The translations under genes were made by a program, and so were the position numbers. A DNA stretch of 64,000 nt from Centipeda felix (GTDB lineage: Bacteria > Bacillota > Negativicutes > Selenomonadales > Selenomonadaceae): contig NZ_LT891959.1 in assembly GCF_900186465.1 (NCBI RefSeq), positions 642,921 to 706,920 on the forward strand. Direction: 5' to 3'. Shown here piece after piece: positions 27,682-36,295 of the stretch (position 1 is its first letter; each line of letters starts with the position of its first letter). The notes beneath the pieces are model-generated. The model worked only from the letters and a program-made list of their open reading frames with translations, did no database searches and was not told the origin of the DNA.

Positions 27682-28803
27682 ATGATTGTAGGCGTTGCAA
27701 AGGAAATCAAAAACAATGAGTTCCGCGTCGGTATGACTCCCTCGGGTGTTGAGGCAATGCGCCGTGCCGGTCATACGGTTCTGATCGAGGAGAGTGCCGG
27801 TGTTGGCAGCGGCTTCACGGATGCCGACTACAAGGCAGTCGGCGCCGAGATCGTCTCGGACAAGAAGGCTCTGTTTGATCGTTCGGAAATGATTGTTAAG
27901 GTAAAAGAGCCGCTGGAGTCCGAGTATGACCTCTTCCATGAGGGTCAGATCCTCTTCACCTACCTCCATCTCGCAGCAGAACCCCAGCTCACGAAGGCAC
28001 TCCTTCAGAAGAAGGTTGTCGGTATTGCCTATGAGACGGTTCTCGGCAAGCAGGGCCGCGGTCTCCCGCTGCTCGCTCCGATGAGTGAGATCGCAGGCCG
28101 TATGTCTGTCCAGATCGGTGCACAGTTCCTCGAGAGCCGTTACGGCGGCAGCGGTGTTCTCCTCGGCGGCATCGCAGGTGTCTCCGCTGGTCAGGTCGTC
28201 ATCATCGGCGGCGGCAACGTCGGCACGAACGCAGCCAAGATCGCTGTTGGTCTCGGCGCACGCGTCACGATCATCGACCTCTCGATCGAGCGTCTGCGTC
28301 AGCTCGACGATATGTTCGGCGGCCGTGTTGTCACCGAGTTCTCCTCGAGCTACAACATCGCAAAGTGGGTCAAGGAAGCTGACCTCCTCATCGGCTCCGT
28401 CCTCATTCCGGGCGCACGCACCCCGATCCTGGTCACCGAGGAAATGATCAAGACCATGAAGAAGGGCTCCGTTGTTGTCGACGTTGCCATCGACCAGGGC
28501 GGCTCGATCGAGACGTGCGACCACTGCACGACGCATGAGAATCCGACGTTCGAGAAGCACGGCGTTGTCCACTACTCCGTGGCAAACATTCCGGGCGCTG
28601 TCTCCCGCACCTCGACGCTTGGCATCACCAATGCGACGATCTCCTACGCGGTTGACATCGCGACGAAGGGCTACAAGGCTGCCCTCCAGCAGGTGCCCGG
28701 CCTGAAGTATGGTCTCAACACCATCGACGGTCACCTCACGAACGAGGCGGTCGGTAAGGCGCTGAACCTCCCGTTCAAGTCCATCGATGAGTTCCTTAAG
28801 TAA
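27682..28803 (+). CDS. ald: Alanine dehydrogenase
   Basis: The 373-residue NAD-dependent enzyme interconverts L-alanine and pyruvate plus ammonia. It has MIVGVAKEIKNNEFRVGMTPSGV at the N terminus (substrate Arg region), KVKEPLESEYDL (Lys), the Rossmann VVIIGGGNVGTNAAKIAVGLGARVTIIDLS and the C-terminal NIPGAVSRTSTLGITNATISY. Length is typical. It has unusually regular, highly expressed-type codon use compared with its neighbours. AGGAGG precedes the ATG. It has a terminator of its own and is followed by an amino-acid permease. Confidence 0.97.
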   Translation: MIVGVAKEIKNNEFRVGMTPSGVEAMRRAGHTVLIEESAGVGSGFTDADYKAVGAEIVSDKKALFDRSEMIVKVKEPLESEYDLFHEGQILFTYLHLAAEPQLTKALLQKKVVGIAYETVLGKQGRGLPLLAPMSEIAGRMSVQIGAQFLESRYGGSGVLLGGIAGVSAGQVVIIGGGNVGTNAAKIAVGLGARVTIIDLSIERLRQLDDMFGGRVVTEFSSSYNIAKWVKEADLLIGSVLIPGARTPILVTEEMIKTMKKGSVVVDVAIDQGGSIETCDHCTTHENPTFEKHGVVHYSVANIPGAVSRTSTLGITNATISYAVDIATKGYKAALQQVPGLKYGLNTIDGHLTNEAVGKALNLPFKSIDEFLK

Positions 28804-28821
28804 TTTGTGAACTGACTGCTG

Positions 28822-28875
28822 AGGGGCTGTTTCACTCTCATATATCAATATGTGCTGTGAAACAGCCCCTTTTTA
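28822..28875 (+). terminator. ald terminator
   Basis: A 14-bp perfect stem (AGGGGCTGTTTCAC and its complement) with a 22-base loop, followed by a T run, 19 bases after the stop. Confidence 0.85.
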
Positions 28876-28920
28876 CAGGTTTTGTTTTACAATATTTTGA
28901 AAGAAAGGCGTGAAGGCTTT

Positions 28921-30351
28921 ATGTTTTTTAAGAAAAAAACACTGGAAGACTTCAGTGCCCAGCGTAAGGACAGCGGTATGATCCGAACGCTGAGCACCAT
29001 GGATCTGACCTTCCTTGGCATCGGCGGCATCATTGGCTCGGGCGTGTTCGTTCTGACCGGTATTGGTGCGGCACGCTATGCGGGGCCCGGTATTGTTCTT
29101 TCCTTTATTGCAGCAGGTCTCCTCTGTATGCTCGTCGGTCTCGCCTACGCAGAGCTGGCATCGCTCATCCCGGCGGCGGGCAGCGCATACGCCTATACGT
29201 TTGCCTCCCTCGGTGAGGGCATGGCGTTCCTCTGCGGATGGTCGCTGATCATCGGCTACATCGTCACCGCGAGTGCGGTTGCCGTCGGATTCTCCGCCTA
29301 CTTCTCCGGGATGATGGCATCCCTCGGCATGGAGATACCGAAGGCACTCCTTACGACGCTCCCTGAGGGCGGTATCATCAATCTGCCCGCTGTTGTCATC
29401 ACACTTATCATCGGCGTCATCCTTGCTCACGGTACGAAGGAGAGCTCGCGTCTCAACACGATCCTCATCTCGCTCACGCTGTGCGCGATTGTCGCCTACG
29501 TTGTTGTCACGACGCCCCATGCGGTAGCGGCGAACCTCGATCCGTTCCTCCCGTTCGGTGCCGGCGGCATCATGGCAGGCGCAGCGGTCGTGTTCTTCTC
29601 CTTCATGGGATTCGATACGGTCGCAACCTCCGCCGAGGAGTGCAAGACGCCGGAGAAGAGTCTCCCGATCGGCATCATCGCATCGGTCTTTGTCTGCCTC
29701 TGCATCTACTCCGTTGTGGCACTCGTCCTCACGGCGACGATCCCCTACACGGATCTCGATCGCGCAGATCCTGTCGCCTACTGCCTGCGCCTCATCGGCT
29801 ACACGAGTCTCGCAAACCTCGTCACGGTTGGCATCCTCTTCGGTATGATCACGACCCTCATCGTTTACATCTTCGGTCAGGCACGCGTCTTCTTTGCTAT
29901 GTCGCGTGACGGTTTCCTCCCGAAGTCGATGGCAAACATCCATCCGAAGTATGGCACGCCGTACTTCATCACGCTCGTCGGTTCGGCGCTCATCGCGTTC
30001 ATCGCAGGCTGCGTGCCGATGCTCTACATCGTTGAGCTCGCGAACACCGGTGTTCTTGCGGCATTCTTCATCGTCTTTGTCGGGCTGATCCAGCTCCGCC
30101 GCAACTCCCCCGAGCTGCCGCGCACGTTCCACTTCCCGGCGCTCTACCTCCTCGCACCGATCGGCATGGCGGTCTGCCTGTACCTGATCTGGTCGCTGTC
30201 GGCGGTCACGAACATCACGTTCATCGTGCTGATGGTACTTGGCTTCTTCTTCTACAACAGCTATGCGCCAAAGCATCGCTGCTGGGATAAGGCCTCCTCA
30301 AGTAGTGCGAACAGTGAATCATCCTACAGTGACAGCACCGCATCGTCCTAA
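28921..30351 (+). CDS. Cationic-type amino-acid permease (APC superfamily)
   Basis: The 476-residue protein has about 12 membrane segments and the CAT/YfnA-type pattern: MDLTFLGIGGIIGSGVFVLTGIGAARYAGPG, AYAELASLIPAAGSAYAYTFASLGEG, FFSFMGFDTVATSAEECKTPEKSLPIGI and FGQARVFFAMSRDGFLP. The substrate is probably a neutral or cationic amino acid. The start at 28921 has GAAGG at 5 bases; an in-frame ATG at 28882 lies just after the ald terminator and has no site. The C-terminal 18 residues are a Ser-rich tail (SSSSANSESSYSDSTASS). Codon use resembles ald. Confidence 0.88.
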   Translation: MFFKKKTLEDFSAQRKDSGMIRTLSTMDLTFLGIGGIIGSGVFVLTGIGAARYAGPGIVLSFIAAGLLCMLVGLAYAELASLIPAAGSAYAYTFASLGEGMAFLCGWSLIIGYIVTASAVAVGFSAYFSGMMASLGMEIPKALLTTLPEGGIINLPAVVITLIIGVILAHGTKESSRLNTILISLTLCAIVAYVVVTTPHAVAANLDPFLPFGAGGIMAGAAVVFFSFMGFDTVATSAEECKTPEKSLPIGIIASVFVCLCIYSVVALVLTATIPYTDLDRADPVAYCLRLIGYTSLANLVTVGILFGMITTLIVYIFGQARVFFAMSRDGFLPKSMANIHPKYGTPYFITLVGSALIAFIAGCVPMLYIVELANTGVLAAFFIVFVGLIQLRRNSPELPRTFHFPALYLLAPIGMAVCLYLIWSLSAVTNITFIVLMVLGFFFYNSYAPKHRCWDKASSSSANSESSYSDSTASS

Positions 30352-30375
30352 GTATTTTCTCCTGTCGACTGCTAG

Positions 30376-30417
30376 CTGTTGCAGGAAGACGAAATGTCTT
30401 CCTGCAGCAGTTTTTTT
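30376..30417 (+). terminator. Permease terminator
   Basis: A 15-bp stem (CTGTTGCAGGAAGAC with GTCTTCCTGCAGCAG, one G-U pair), a 5-base loop and seven T. Confidence 0.9.
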
Positions 30418-30518
30418 GTCCTCTCGCTGCCATGGAAGATAGATTTCACAGCGGACTATGGCACGACGTTTATTTTTGTGTTAAAATAGAAGTGTTTTGA
30501 GTAATGTAGGAGAGCGAC

Positions 30519-31790
30519 ATGAACGAGCGGTACGGGTGGATTGGTGCGGCACTTTGTCGTGCGTTCGTCCTCATCTGTGCCGCTGTGCTCGTGCTCACTG
30601 CGACGGCAGCACTGCTCACGCGTACGGGGATGCCCTTTGCGGGCGCATATACGGGCGGCGTGCTCGCCGCTGCGGTCGGGACGCTCATCGTCTCACGCAA
30701 TAGTGCACCGCGCGTTCTCCTCCCCTCCCCTGCCATCACGGCATGGCTGGTCTACGAGGAGATCATCGCGCGCGGCATTGCATGGCAGGATGTACTCATT
30801 GTCTCTGCCGTCACATCACTCATTGGTGTACTGCTGATGCGCGCCGCATCCATGGGGCGCATGATCGACACACTCCCGCCCGTGATTCGCACGGGCCTCC
30901 TGCTGTCACTCGCGCTCGGGATGCTGACGCAGGCGGCGCAGGCGGCACGCATTCTCCTGCCGTCGCCGTGGGCACTCACGATGGGCGGTATGCTCTCCGA
31001 CCCGCTGACGTACTTCACGCTCGTCGGCGTTCTCCTCATACTCCTGCTCTATGTGCGGCAAAAAGAGCTGGCTCTGCCCATCGGTATTGGCATCGTTCTG
31101 CTGCTCACATGGGCGGAGGGGTTCTGGGAAATCCCTGCTGCGCCGTTTTTGCAGCCAGAACTTGCTCTGCCGCTCATGGCAGGAGGACAGGACACACTCA
31201 ATGTTCCCGCCACCATCGGGCTCGGCATAACACTCCTCATCGCACTCACGGTGGAGAGTGCTGCTGTTCTCTCGGCAGAGGGAGAGCGCCCCCCCGCCAA
31301 ACCCGACGTGCCGCTCGCACGGCTCTTTGCCATCAGCGGCATCGGCAGTCTCCTCGGCGCATTCCCGCTCAGTATCGCTCCGATCTCTGCGGCACTGCCC
31401 GCTGCGGAGGAGCGGCGCATCGGCGGCATCCCGACCACAGCAATGGGGACGGCTCTGCTGCTTTTCCTGCTGCTCCCCTGTGCGCCGCTGCTCGCGGCAC
31501 TGGCGGAGTTTCCCGCCGCACCGGCGCTTGCTCTTGCCATGCTGGGGCTCATCCTTCTGCAGCGTGCGCTCGTGCAGCTGCAGAGCGCAAAACGTCTCAC
31601 GCTATACGATGCCGCCGTCCTCGCCGTCTTCGTCCTCGCGTCCTACGACCTGCGAACGGGGCTGACGCTTGCCCTCTTGACATGGGTGCTGCTCATGGCA
31701 GCGGGCGGGGCACATCATGCCATACACCGCAGCACGATCGTGCTGACGGTCATTCTTATTCTGTCGCAGCTCTTTCCATGGCTGCCGTAA
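30519..31790 (+). CDS. Putative NCS2/AzgA-like nucleobase permease
   Basis: The 423-residue protein has about 12 predicted membrane segments. The early part (FAGAYTGGVLAAAVGTLI, then LLPSPAITAWLVYEEIIARGIAWQDVLIVSAVTSLIGVLLM) and the middle part (LGITLLIALTVESAAVLSAEGERP, GIGSLLGAFPLS) resemble the AzgA branch of the NCS2 family, which carries purines. The match is loose, so another secondary carrier is possible. GGAG lies before the ATG at 30519. The glucosaminidase gene follows after 49 bases. Confidence 0.6.
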   Translation: MNERYGWIGAALCRAFVLICAAVLVLTATAALLTRTGMPFAGAYTGGVLAAAVGTLIVSRNSAPRVLLPSPAITAWLVYEEIIARGIAWQDVLIVSAVTSLIGVLLMRAASMGRMIDTLPPVIRTGLLLSLALGMLTQAAQAARILLPSPWALTMGGMLSDPLTYFTLVGVLLILLLYVRQKELALPIGIGIVLLLTWAEGFWEIPAAPFLQPELALPLMAGGQDTLNVPATIGLGITLLIALTVESAAVLSAEGERPPAKPDVPLARLFAISGIGSLLGAFPLSIAPISAALPAAEERRIGGIPTTAMGTALLLFLLLPCAPLLAALAEFPAAPALALAMLGLILLQRALVQLQSAKRLTLYDAAVLAVFVLASYDLRTGLTLALLTWVLLMAAGGAHHAIHRSTIVLTVILILSQLFPWLP

Positions 31791-31839
31791 AGGCACGCAG
31801 AGGCTCTCCGCGTGCCCGCAATATGGGAGGTACATTTTC

Positions 31840-32595
31840 TTGCGTAAGGATATTCTTCTGCGCGGCTCACTCGCCGCAGCCCTTGGTCTTTTCATTCTGA
31901 CAGCAAACAGCGCCGACGCACGCCGCATCTATGACCCAAATACGGCGACAAAGGTGCACACGGAGCGCGGCACGGACACGTCGACGGACGATTTCCGCGC
32001 ACGGATCAGCAATCTCATGCGACAAGCAGAGGAGGCAGAGGAAGCAGAACAACATCCGCCCCTCAGCGTCCCCAAGACGCTCTCGGAGTACGATACGGCG
32101 ATCATCGGAACACCGCTCGCGAGCCAGCAGCAGTGCGTGGACTATCTCCTCAGCGTGAATCCCTATCCCGCCATCTCGGTCTCACCGAAGGAGCTCGTCT
32201 CCTACTACTATGAGGAGGGGGAGCGCGAGGGCATCCGCCCCGATGTCGCATTCGCACAGGCACTCAAGGAAACGGGCTTTTTCCGCTACGGCGGTACGGT
32301 CACGCCCGACCAGAACAATTACTGCGGACTGGGAACGACGAGCTCGGAGGTCAAGGGCGCGTATTTTGCCACCTCGCAGCTCGGTGTCCGCGCCCACATT
32401 CAGCATCTGCTCGCCTACGCCTCCACGCGTCAGCCGGCATTCCCCGTCGTTGACCCGCGCTACAGCCTCGTGCGCAGCGTCTACGGCACGGGTACGCTCG
32501 GCAACTGGCAGGATCTGAACGGCCGCTGGGCTGTCCCCGGCGACTCGTACGGTCAGAGCATTCTCTCGATGTTCCGCGCCATCCTTCGCAAATAG
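31840..32595 (+). CDS. Secreted glucosaminidase-type peptidoglycan hydrolase
   Basis: The 251-residue protein has a signal peptide (MRKDILLRGSLAAALGLFILTANSADA), an acidic coiled linker (residues about 40-75, rich in E and A) and a C-terminal glucosaminidase domain (about 95-250). The catalytic Glu lies in FAQALKETGFFRYGG, followed by NNYCGLGT and GVRAHIQHLLAYA. It should cleave N-acetylglucosaminyl bonds in peptidoglycan during growth or division. The start is TTG at 31840, with GGGAGG 10 bases upstream. It lies 17 bases before the ABC-F gene. Confidence 0.85.
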   Translation: MRKDILLRGSLAAALGLFILTANSADARRIYDPNTATKVHTERGTDTSTDDFRARISNLMRQAEEAEEAEQHPPLSVPKTLSEYDTAIIGTPLASQQQCVDYLLSVNPYPAISVSPKELVSYYYEEGEREGIRPDVAFAQALKETGFFRYGGTVTPDQNNYCGLGTTSSEVKGAYFATSQLGVRAHIQHLLAYASTRQPAFPVVDPRYSLVRSVYGTGTLGNWQDLNGRWAVPGDSYGQSILSMFRAILRK

Positions 32596-32612
32596 AAAAG
32601 GAGTACGGATAG

Positions 32613-34238
32613 ATGATTACCGTCAACAATCTCAGCCTGCAGTTCGGCAAGCGTGTCCTCTACAAGGATGTCAATCTGAAGTTCACCCCCGGGAATTGCT
32701 ACGGCATCATCGGCGCGAACGGCGCGGGGAAATCGACCTTCCTCAAGCTGCTCTCAGGCGACATCGAGCCGACGAGTGGCATCGTGGAGATCACGCCCGG
32801 GGAGCGTCTCGCCGTCCTGCAGCAGGATCACTATGCCTACGATGAGGTCGAGGTCTTGCGTACGGTCATCATGGGACACGCGCGTCTCGTGGAGATCATG
32901 GACGAAAAGGATGCACTTTACGAGAAGCCCGATTTCTCCGACGAGGACGGGATGCGCGCCTCGGAGCTCGAGGCAGAGTTCGCCGAGCTCGACGGCTGGA
33001 ACGCAGAGACGGAGGCGGCACAGCTGCTGAACGGTCTCGGCGTCTCGGACGACAAGCATCATCTCAAGATGAACGAACTCACCCCATCGGAAAAGGTACG
33101 CGTCCTGCTCGCACAGGCACTCTTCGGCTCGCCCGACATCCTCCTGCTCGATGAGCCGACAAACCACCTCGACGTTGCCTCGATCAACTGGCTCGAGAAC
33201 TTCCTCGCGGACTTCCCGAACACGGTCATCGTCGTCTCGCATGACCGCCACTTCCTCAATCAGGTCTGCACCTACATCTGCGACGTGGACTTTGGCAAGA
33301 TCTCGCTCTACGCCGGTAACTATGACTTCTGGTATCAGTCCAGTCAGCTCGCGCTCCAGATGGCAAAGGATGCGAACAAGAAGAAGGAAGAGAAGATCAA
33401 GGAACTCCAGACCTTCATCCAACGCTTTGCCGCAAATGCCGCAAAGTCCCGTCAGGCGACCTCGCGCAAGAAGCTGCTTGAGCGCATCACACTCGACGAC
33501 ATCAAGCCGTCGGCACGCCGCTATCCGTACATTGCCTTTACCCCCGACCGCGAGGCGGGCGATCAGCTGCTCACCGTCGAGGGGCTTTCCAAAGAGCTGG
33601 ACGGCCGTCAGCTGCTAAAAAATGTCAGCTTCACCCTCAAGAAGGGTGACAAGGTCGCCTTCGTCGGGCCAAACGGCGCGGCAAAGACAATGCTGTTTAA
33701 GATCCTCATGGGCGAGGAGGAAGCGGACGAGGGCACGTTCAAATGGGGCGTCACAACGACGCAGACCTACCTTCCCTCAGATAACTCTGACTACTTTGAC
33801 GGCGTAAAGCTCAACCTCGTGGACTGGCTGCGCCAGTACTCCAAGGATCCGGACGAGACATTCGTGCGTGGCTTCCTCGGACGGATGCTCTTCTCGGGTG
33901 AGGAGAGCCAGAAGCGTGCCGAGGTGCTCTCGGGCGGCGAGCGCGTCCGCTGCATGCTCTCGCGCATGATGCTCTCGGGCGCGAATGTGCTCATCTTCGA
34001 CGAGCCGACCGACCATCTCGACCTCGAGTCGATCACCGCCCTCAACAACGGTCTGATCTCCTTCTCGGGCACGATTCTCTTTGCCTCGCGCGACCATGAG
34101 TTCACACAGACGGTCGCGAACCGCATCATCGAGATCACGCCCGTCGGCGTCGTGGACCGCATCTCGACCTACGACGAGTACTTGAGCAACGAGACGGTAA
34201 AGCAGCAGCTCGCGGAGAAGTACAAAGCGGCAAAGTAA
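32613..34238 (+). CDS. ABC-F family ATPase (YkpA/YbiT-like) with one degenerate ATP site
   Basis: The 541-residue protein has two ABC domains and no membrane segments, as in ABC-F ribosome factors. NBD1 has intact Walker A (GANGAGKST, about 33-41), intact Walker B (ILLLDEPTNHLD) and H-loop VVSHDRHF, but its signature reads LTPSEKV instead of LSGGEKV. NBD2 has an intact signature LSGGERV and Walker B (LIFDEPTDHLD), but Walker A is GPNGAAKT (about 352) and the H-loop reads ASRDHEF, with Arg for His near 492. Since each ATP site pairs Walker A of one domain with the signature of the other, all three changes fall in one site. The linker is of YkpA/YbiT type. AAAGGAG precedes the start. Confidence 0.88.
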   Translation: MITVNNLSLQFGKRVLYKDVNLKFTPGNCYGIIGANGAGKSTFLKLLSGDIEPTSGIVEITPGERLAVLQQDHYAYDEVEVLRTVIMGHARLVEIMDEKDALYEKPDFSDEDGMRASELEAEFAELDGWNAETEAAQLLNGLGVSDDKHHLKMNELTPSEKVRVLLAQALFGSPDILLLDEPTNHLDVASINWLENFLADFPNTVIVVSHDRHFLNQVCTYICDVDFGKISLYAGNYDFWYQSSQLALQMAKDANKKKEEKIKELQTFIQRFAANAAKSRQATSRKKLLERITLDDIKPSARRYPYIAFTPDREAGDQLLTVEGLSKELDGRQLLKNVSFTLKKGDKVAFVGPNGAAKTMLFKILMGEEEADEGTFKWGVTTTQTYLPSDNSDYFDGVKLNLVDWLRQYSKDPDETFVRGFLGRMLFSGEESQKRAEVLSGGERVRCMLSRMMLSGANVLIFDEPTDHLDLESITALNNGLISFSGTILFASRDHEFTQTVANRIIEITPVGVVDRISTYDEYLSNETVKQQLAEKYKAAK

Positions 34239-34252
34239 GTGACGAGATGCTG

Positions 34253-34270
34253 GATCATGCGGGCATGATC
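34253..34270. repeat. Small palindrome between the ABC-F and AarF genes
   Basis: GATCATGC-GG-GCATGATC is a perfect 8-bp inverted repeat with a 2-base spacer, without a U run. It lies 15 bases after the ABC-F stop and could be an operator or weak hairpin; its role is unknown. Confidence 0.5.
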
Positions 34271-34304
34271 GTCAGGTATATGAACCCATACGGGGGGAGG
34301 TGAG

Positions 34305-35903
34305 ATGATGCTCGGCGCACTGCTGCAAGGCACCGAAAACAAAAACGCCGCACTGCGGCTGCGTGAAATGGTAACGGTACTGCGCCGTCACGACATCGTC
34401 CACGGCCTTACACCGGAGAAATTGCGCGCCATCTTCGAGGATCTCGGCCCCACATTTGTCAAGTTTGGCCAGATCATGAGCATGCGCCCTGACTTTCTGC
34501 CGACGGAGTACTGCGATGAGCTGATGAAGCTCCAGACGGCAGCACGGCCTCTTGCCTTCCCCATCATCCTCTCCATCGTCGAGCAGGAGTACAATCGCGA
34601 CTGGAACAAGGTCTTTCGCACGATCGACAGCACGCCGCTCGGCTCTGCCAGCATCGCGCAGGCACACCGCGCCACACTCGCCTCGGGCGAGGAGGTCGTC
34701 ATCAAGGTGCAGCGTCCCGGCATCCACGAGATCATGCGTACTGACCTCACGCTCATGAAGCGTGCCGCCACTCTCATCCGTCTCGTCAGCAGCGACGATG
34801 TCGTAGACTTTCGCACGCTGATGGACGAGATGTGGAATATCGCCAAGCAGGAGATGGACTTTCTCATCGAGGCGAGCCATATCGAGGAATTTACGCATCT
34901 CAATCGCGATAATCCCTTCGTCTCATGCCCGCGCGTCCTGCGCGATCTCTCAACGCAGCACATCCTCGTCATGGAGTATATTGACGGCATCCCGCTCGAC
35001 CAGACGGATGCTCTCCACGCCGCAGGAGTCAACGTCACTCAGGTCGGGCGGCGGCTCGGCGAGAACTACGCCAAACAGATCATCGAGGATGGATTTTTCC
35101 ACGGAGATCCGCATCCCGGCAACATCCGCATCCGCAACGGCAACATCGTCTGGCTCGACCTCGGCATGATGGGGCGTCTCAGCAACCGTGACCGCACGGC
35201 TCTGCGGCGCGCGATCATGGCACTCGCCACGCACGATACCTTCGAGATGAAGGCAGCCATCCTCGCCCTCGGGATCGTCAAGGGACGCATCGACCACGCG
35301 CAGCTTTATCAGGACATCGATGTCATGATGGAGCAGTACGGCTCGCTCGACTTTACCGACGTACACATGGGCGTTCTGACGAATCAGATTCTCAGCATCC
35401 TGCGGATGCATCACATCGGCTGTCCGAGCGGACTTGCTATGTTTGCACGCGGTGTCATGACCGTTGAGATTGTCATGCGCCGCTGCGCGCCTGAGGTCAG
35501 CTTCCTTGAGATCTTTGCGCGCAGCCTTTCCCTTGGGATTGTGCAGGGCATGACGTGGCGCGAGGGGCTCTCAAAGGCACGGCAGGAGGGCATCATGCTC
35601 CTGCGCAAATCCGTGCAGATCCCGGAGCAGCTCGCCGACCTCCTCAAGATGACCATGGGTGGGCAGACGAAGCTCAACATCGACCTCACGGGGTCAGAGG
35701 AGCCTGTACAGCGTCTCGATAAGATGATCAACAAACTCATCATCTCGCTCCTCTGTGCGGCACTCCTCATCGCATCGAGCACGATCTGCACCACGAATAT
35801 GCAGCCGCAGATCGGCGGCATTCCCCTCCTCGGCATTCTCGGCTATCTCATCGCATTCATCCTGAGCCTGCGGCTCATCTGGGACATTCACAAGGGAGTG
35901 TAG
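34305..35903 (+). CDS. ABC1/AarF/UbiB family atypical kinase
   Basis: The 532-residue protein has the KxGQ-type motif (FVKFGQIMSMRPDFLP, about 50-65), an Ala-rich loop (PLGSASIAQAHRA), the Lys in VVIKVQRPGI, the GDPHPGNI catalytic/metal region and LDLGMMGRL (DFG-like). Two hydrophobic segments close the C terminus (about 475-530; LLCAALLIASSTI and LLGILGYLIAFILSL). Family members support quinone synthesis or lipid homeostasis. In Firmicutes the role is unclear; menaquinone metabolism would fit an anaerobic respirer. GGGGGGAGG precedes the start. The aroH gene follows after 4 bases. Confidence 0.9.
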   Translation: MMLGALLQGTENKNAALRLREMVTVLRRHDIVHGLTPEKLRAIFEDLGPTFVKFGQIMSMRPDFLPTEYCDELMKLQTAARPLAFPIILSIVEQEYNRDWNKVFRTIDSTPLGSASIAQAHRATLASGEEVVIKVQRPGIHEIMRTDLTLMKRAATLIRLVSSDDVVDFRTLMDEMWNIAKQEMDFLIEASHIEEFTHLNRDNPFVSCPRVLRDLSTQHILVMEYIDGIPLDQTDALHAAGVNVTQVGRRLGENYAKQIIEDGFFHGDPHPGNIRIRNGNIVWLDLGMMGRLSNRDRTALRRAIMALATHDTFEMKAAILALGIVKGRIDHAQLYQDIDVMMEQYGSLDFTDVHMGVLTNQILSILRMHHIGCPSGLAMFARGVMTVEIVMRRCAPEVSFLEIFARSLSLGIVQGMTWREGLSKARQEGIMLLRKSVQIPEQLADLLKMTMGGQTKLNIDLTGSEEPVQRLDKMINKLIISLLCAALLIASSTICTTNMQPQIGGIPLLGILGYLIAFILSLRLIWDIHKGV

Positions 35904-35907
35904 AGCT

Positions 35908-36267
35908 ATGCGCGGCATACGCGGCGCCATTACCGTTGGGCGCAACGAAAAGGAAGAAATCTGGCAGGCGGCACAGGAACTCGTCACGGAGATTCTGCGC
36001 ACGAACAATATCACCTCCGCTGACATCGGTGCTGCCATCTTCAGCGTCACCGAGGATCTCACGGCGGCATTCCCCACGGCGGGCGTGCGCCGCATCCGCG
36101 GATTCGACCTCGTTCCCCTCTTTGACGCGCGCCAGTGCGCCATCGAGGGCAGCCTCCCGCGCTGCATCCGCGTCCTTCTCCTCGTCAACACGGATCTGCC
36201 GCAGAGCGACATCCATCATATCTATCTGCGTGCAGCGGCAGAGCTGCGGCCGGATTTGGAGAGTTAG
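35908..36267 (+). CDS. aroH: Chorismate mutase, AroH class, with changed active-site acid
   Basis: The 119-residue trimeric-type chorismate mutase (chorismate to prephenate) shows MRGIRGAITV (Arg7 of the Bacillus enzyme), FSVTEDLTAAFPTAGVR, GSLPRCIRVLLLVNTD (Arg90 region) and HIYLRAAAELRPDLES (Tyr108 and the C-terminal tail). By hand alignment to the Bacillus and Thermus proteins, the position of Glu78 is Gln76 here and the position of Cys75 is Asp73, in the string DARQC. It lies 4 bases after the AarF-type gene. No other aromatic gene is adjacent. Confidence 0.92.
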   Translation: MRGIRGAITVGRNEKEEIWQAAQELVTEILRTNNITSADIGAAIFSVTEDLTAAFPTAGVRRIRGFDLVPLFDARQCAIEGSLPRCIRVLLLVNTDLPQSDIHHIYLRAAAELRPDLES

Positions 36268-36295
36268 GCAGATCATTTGATCCGAGGTAATGCGC

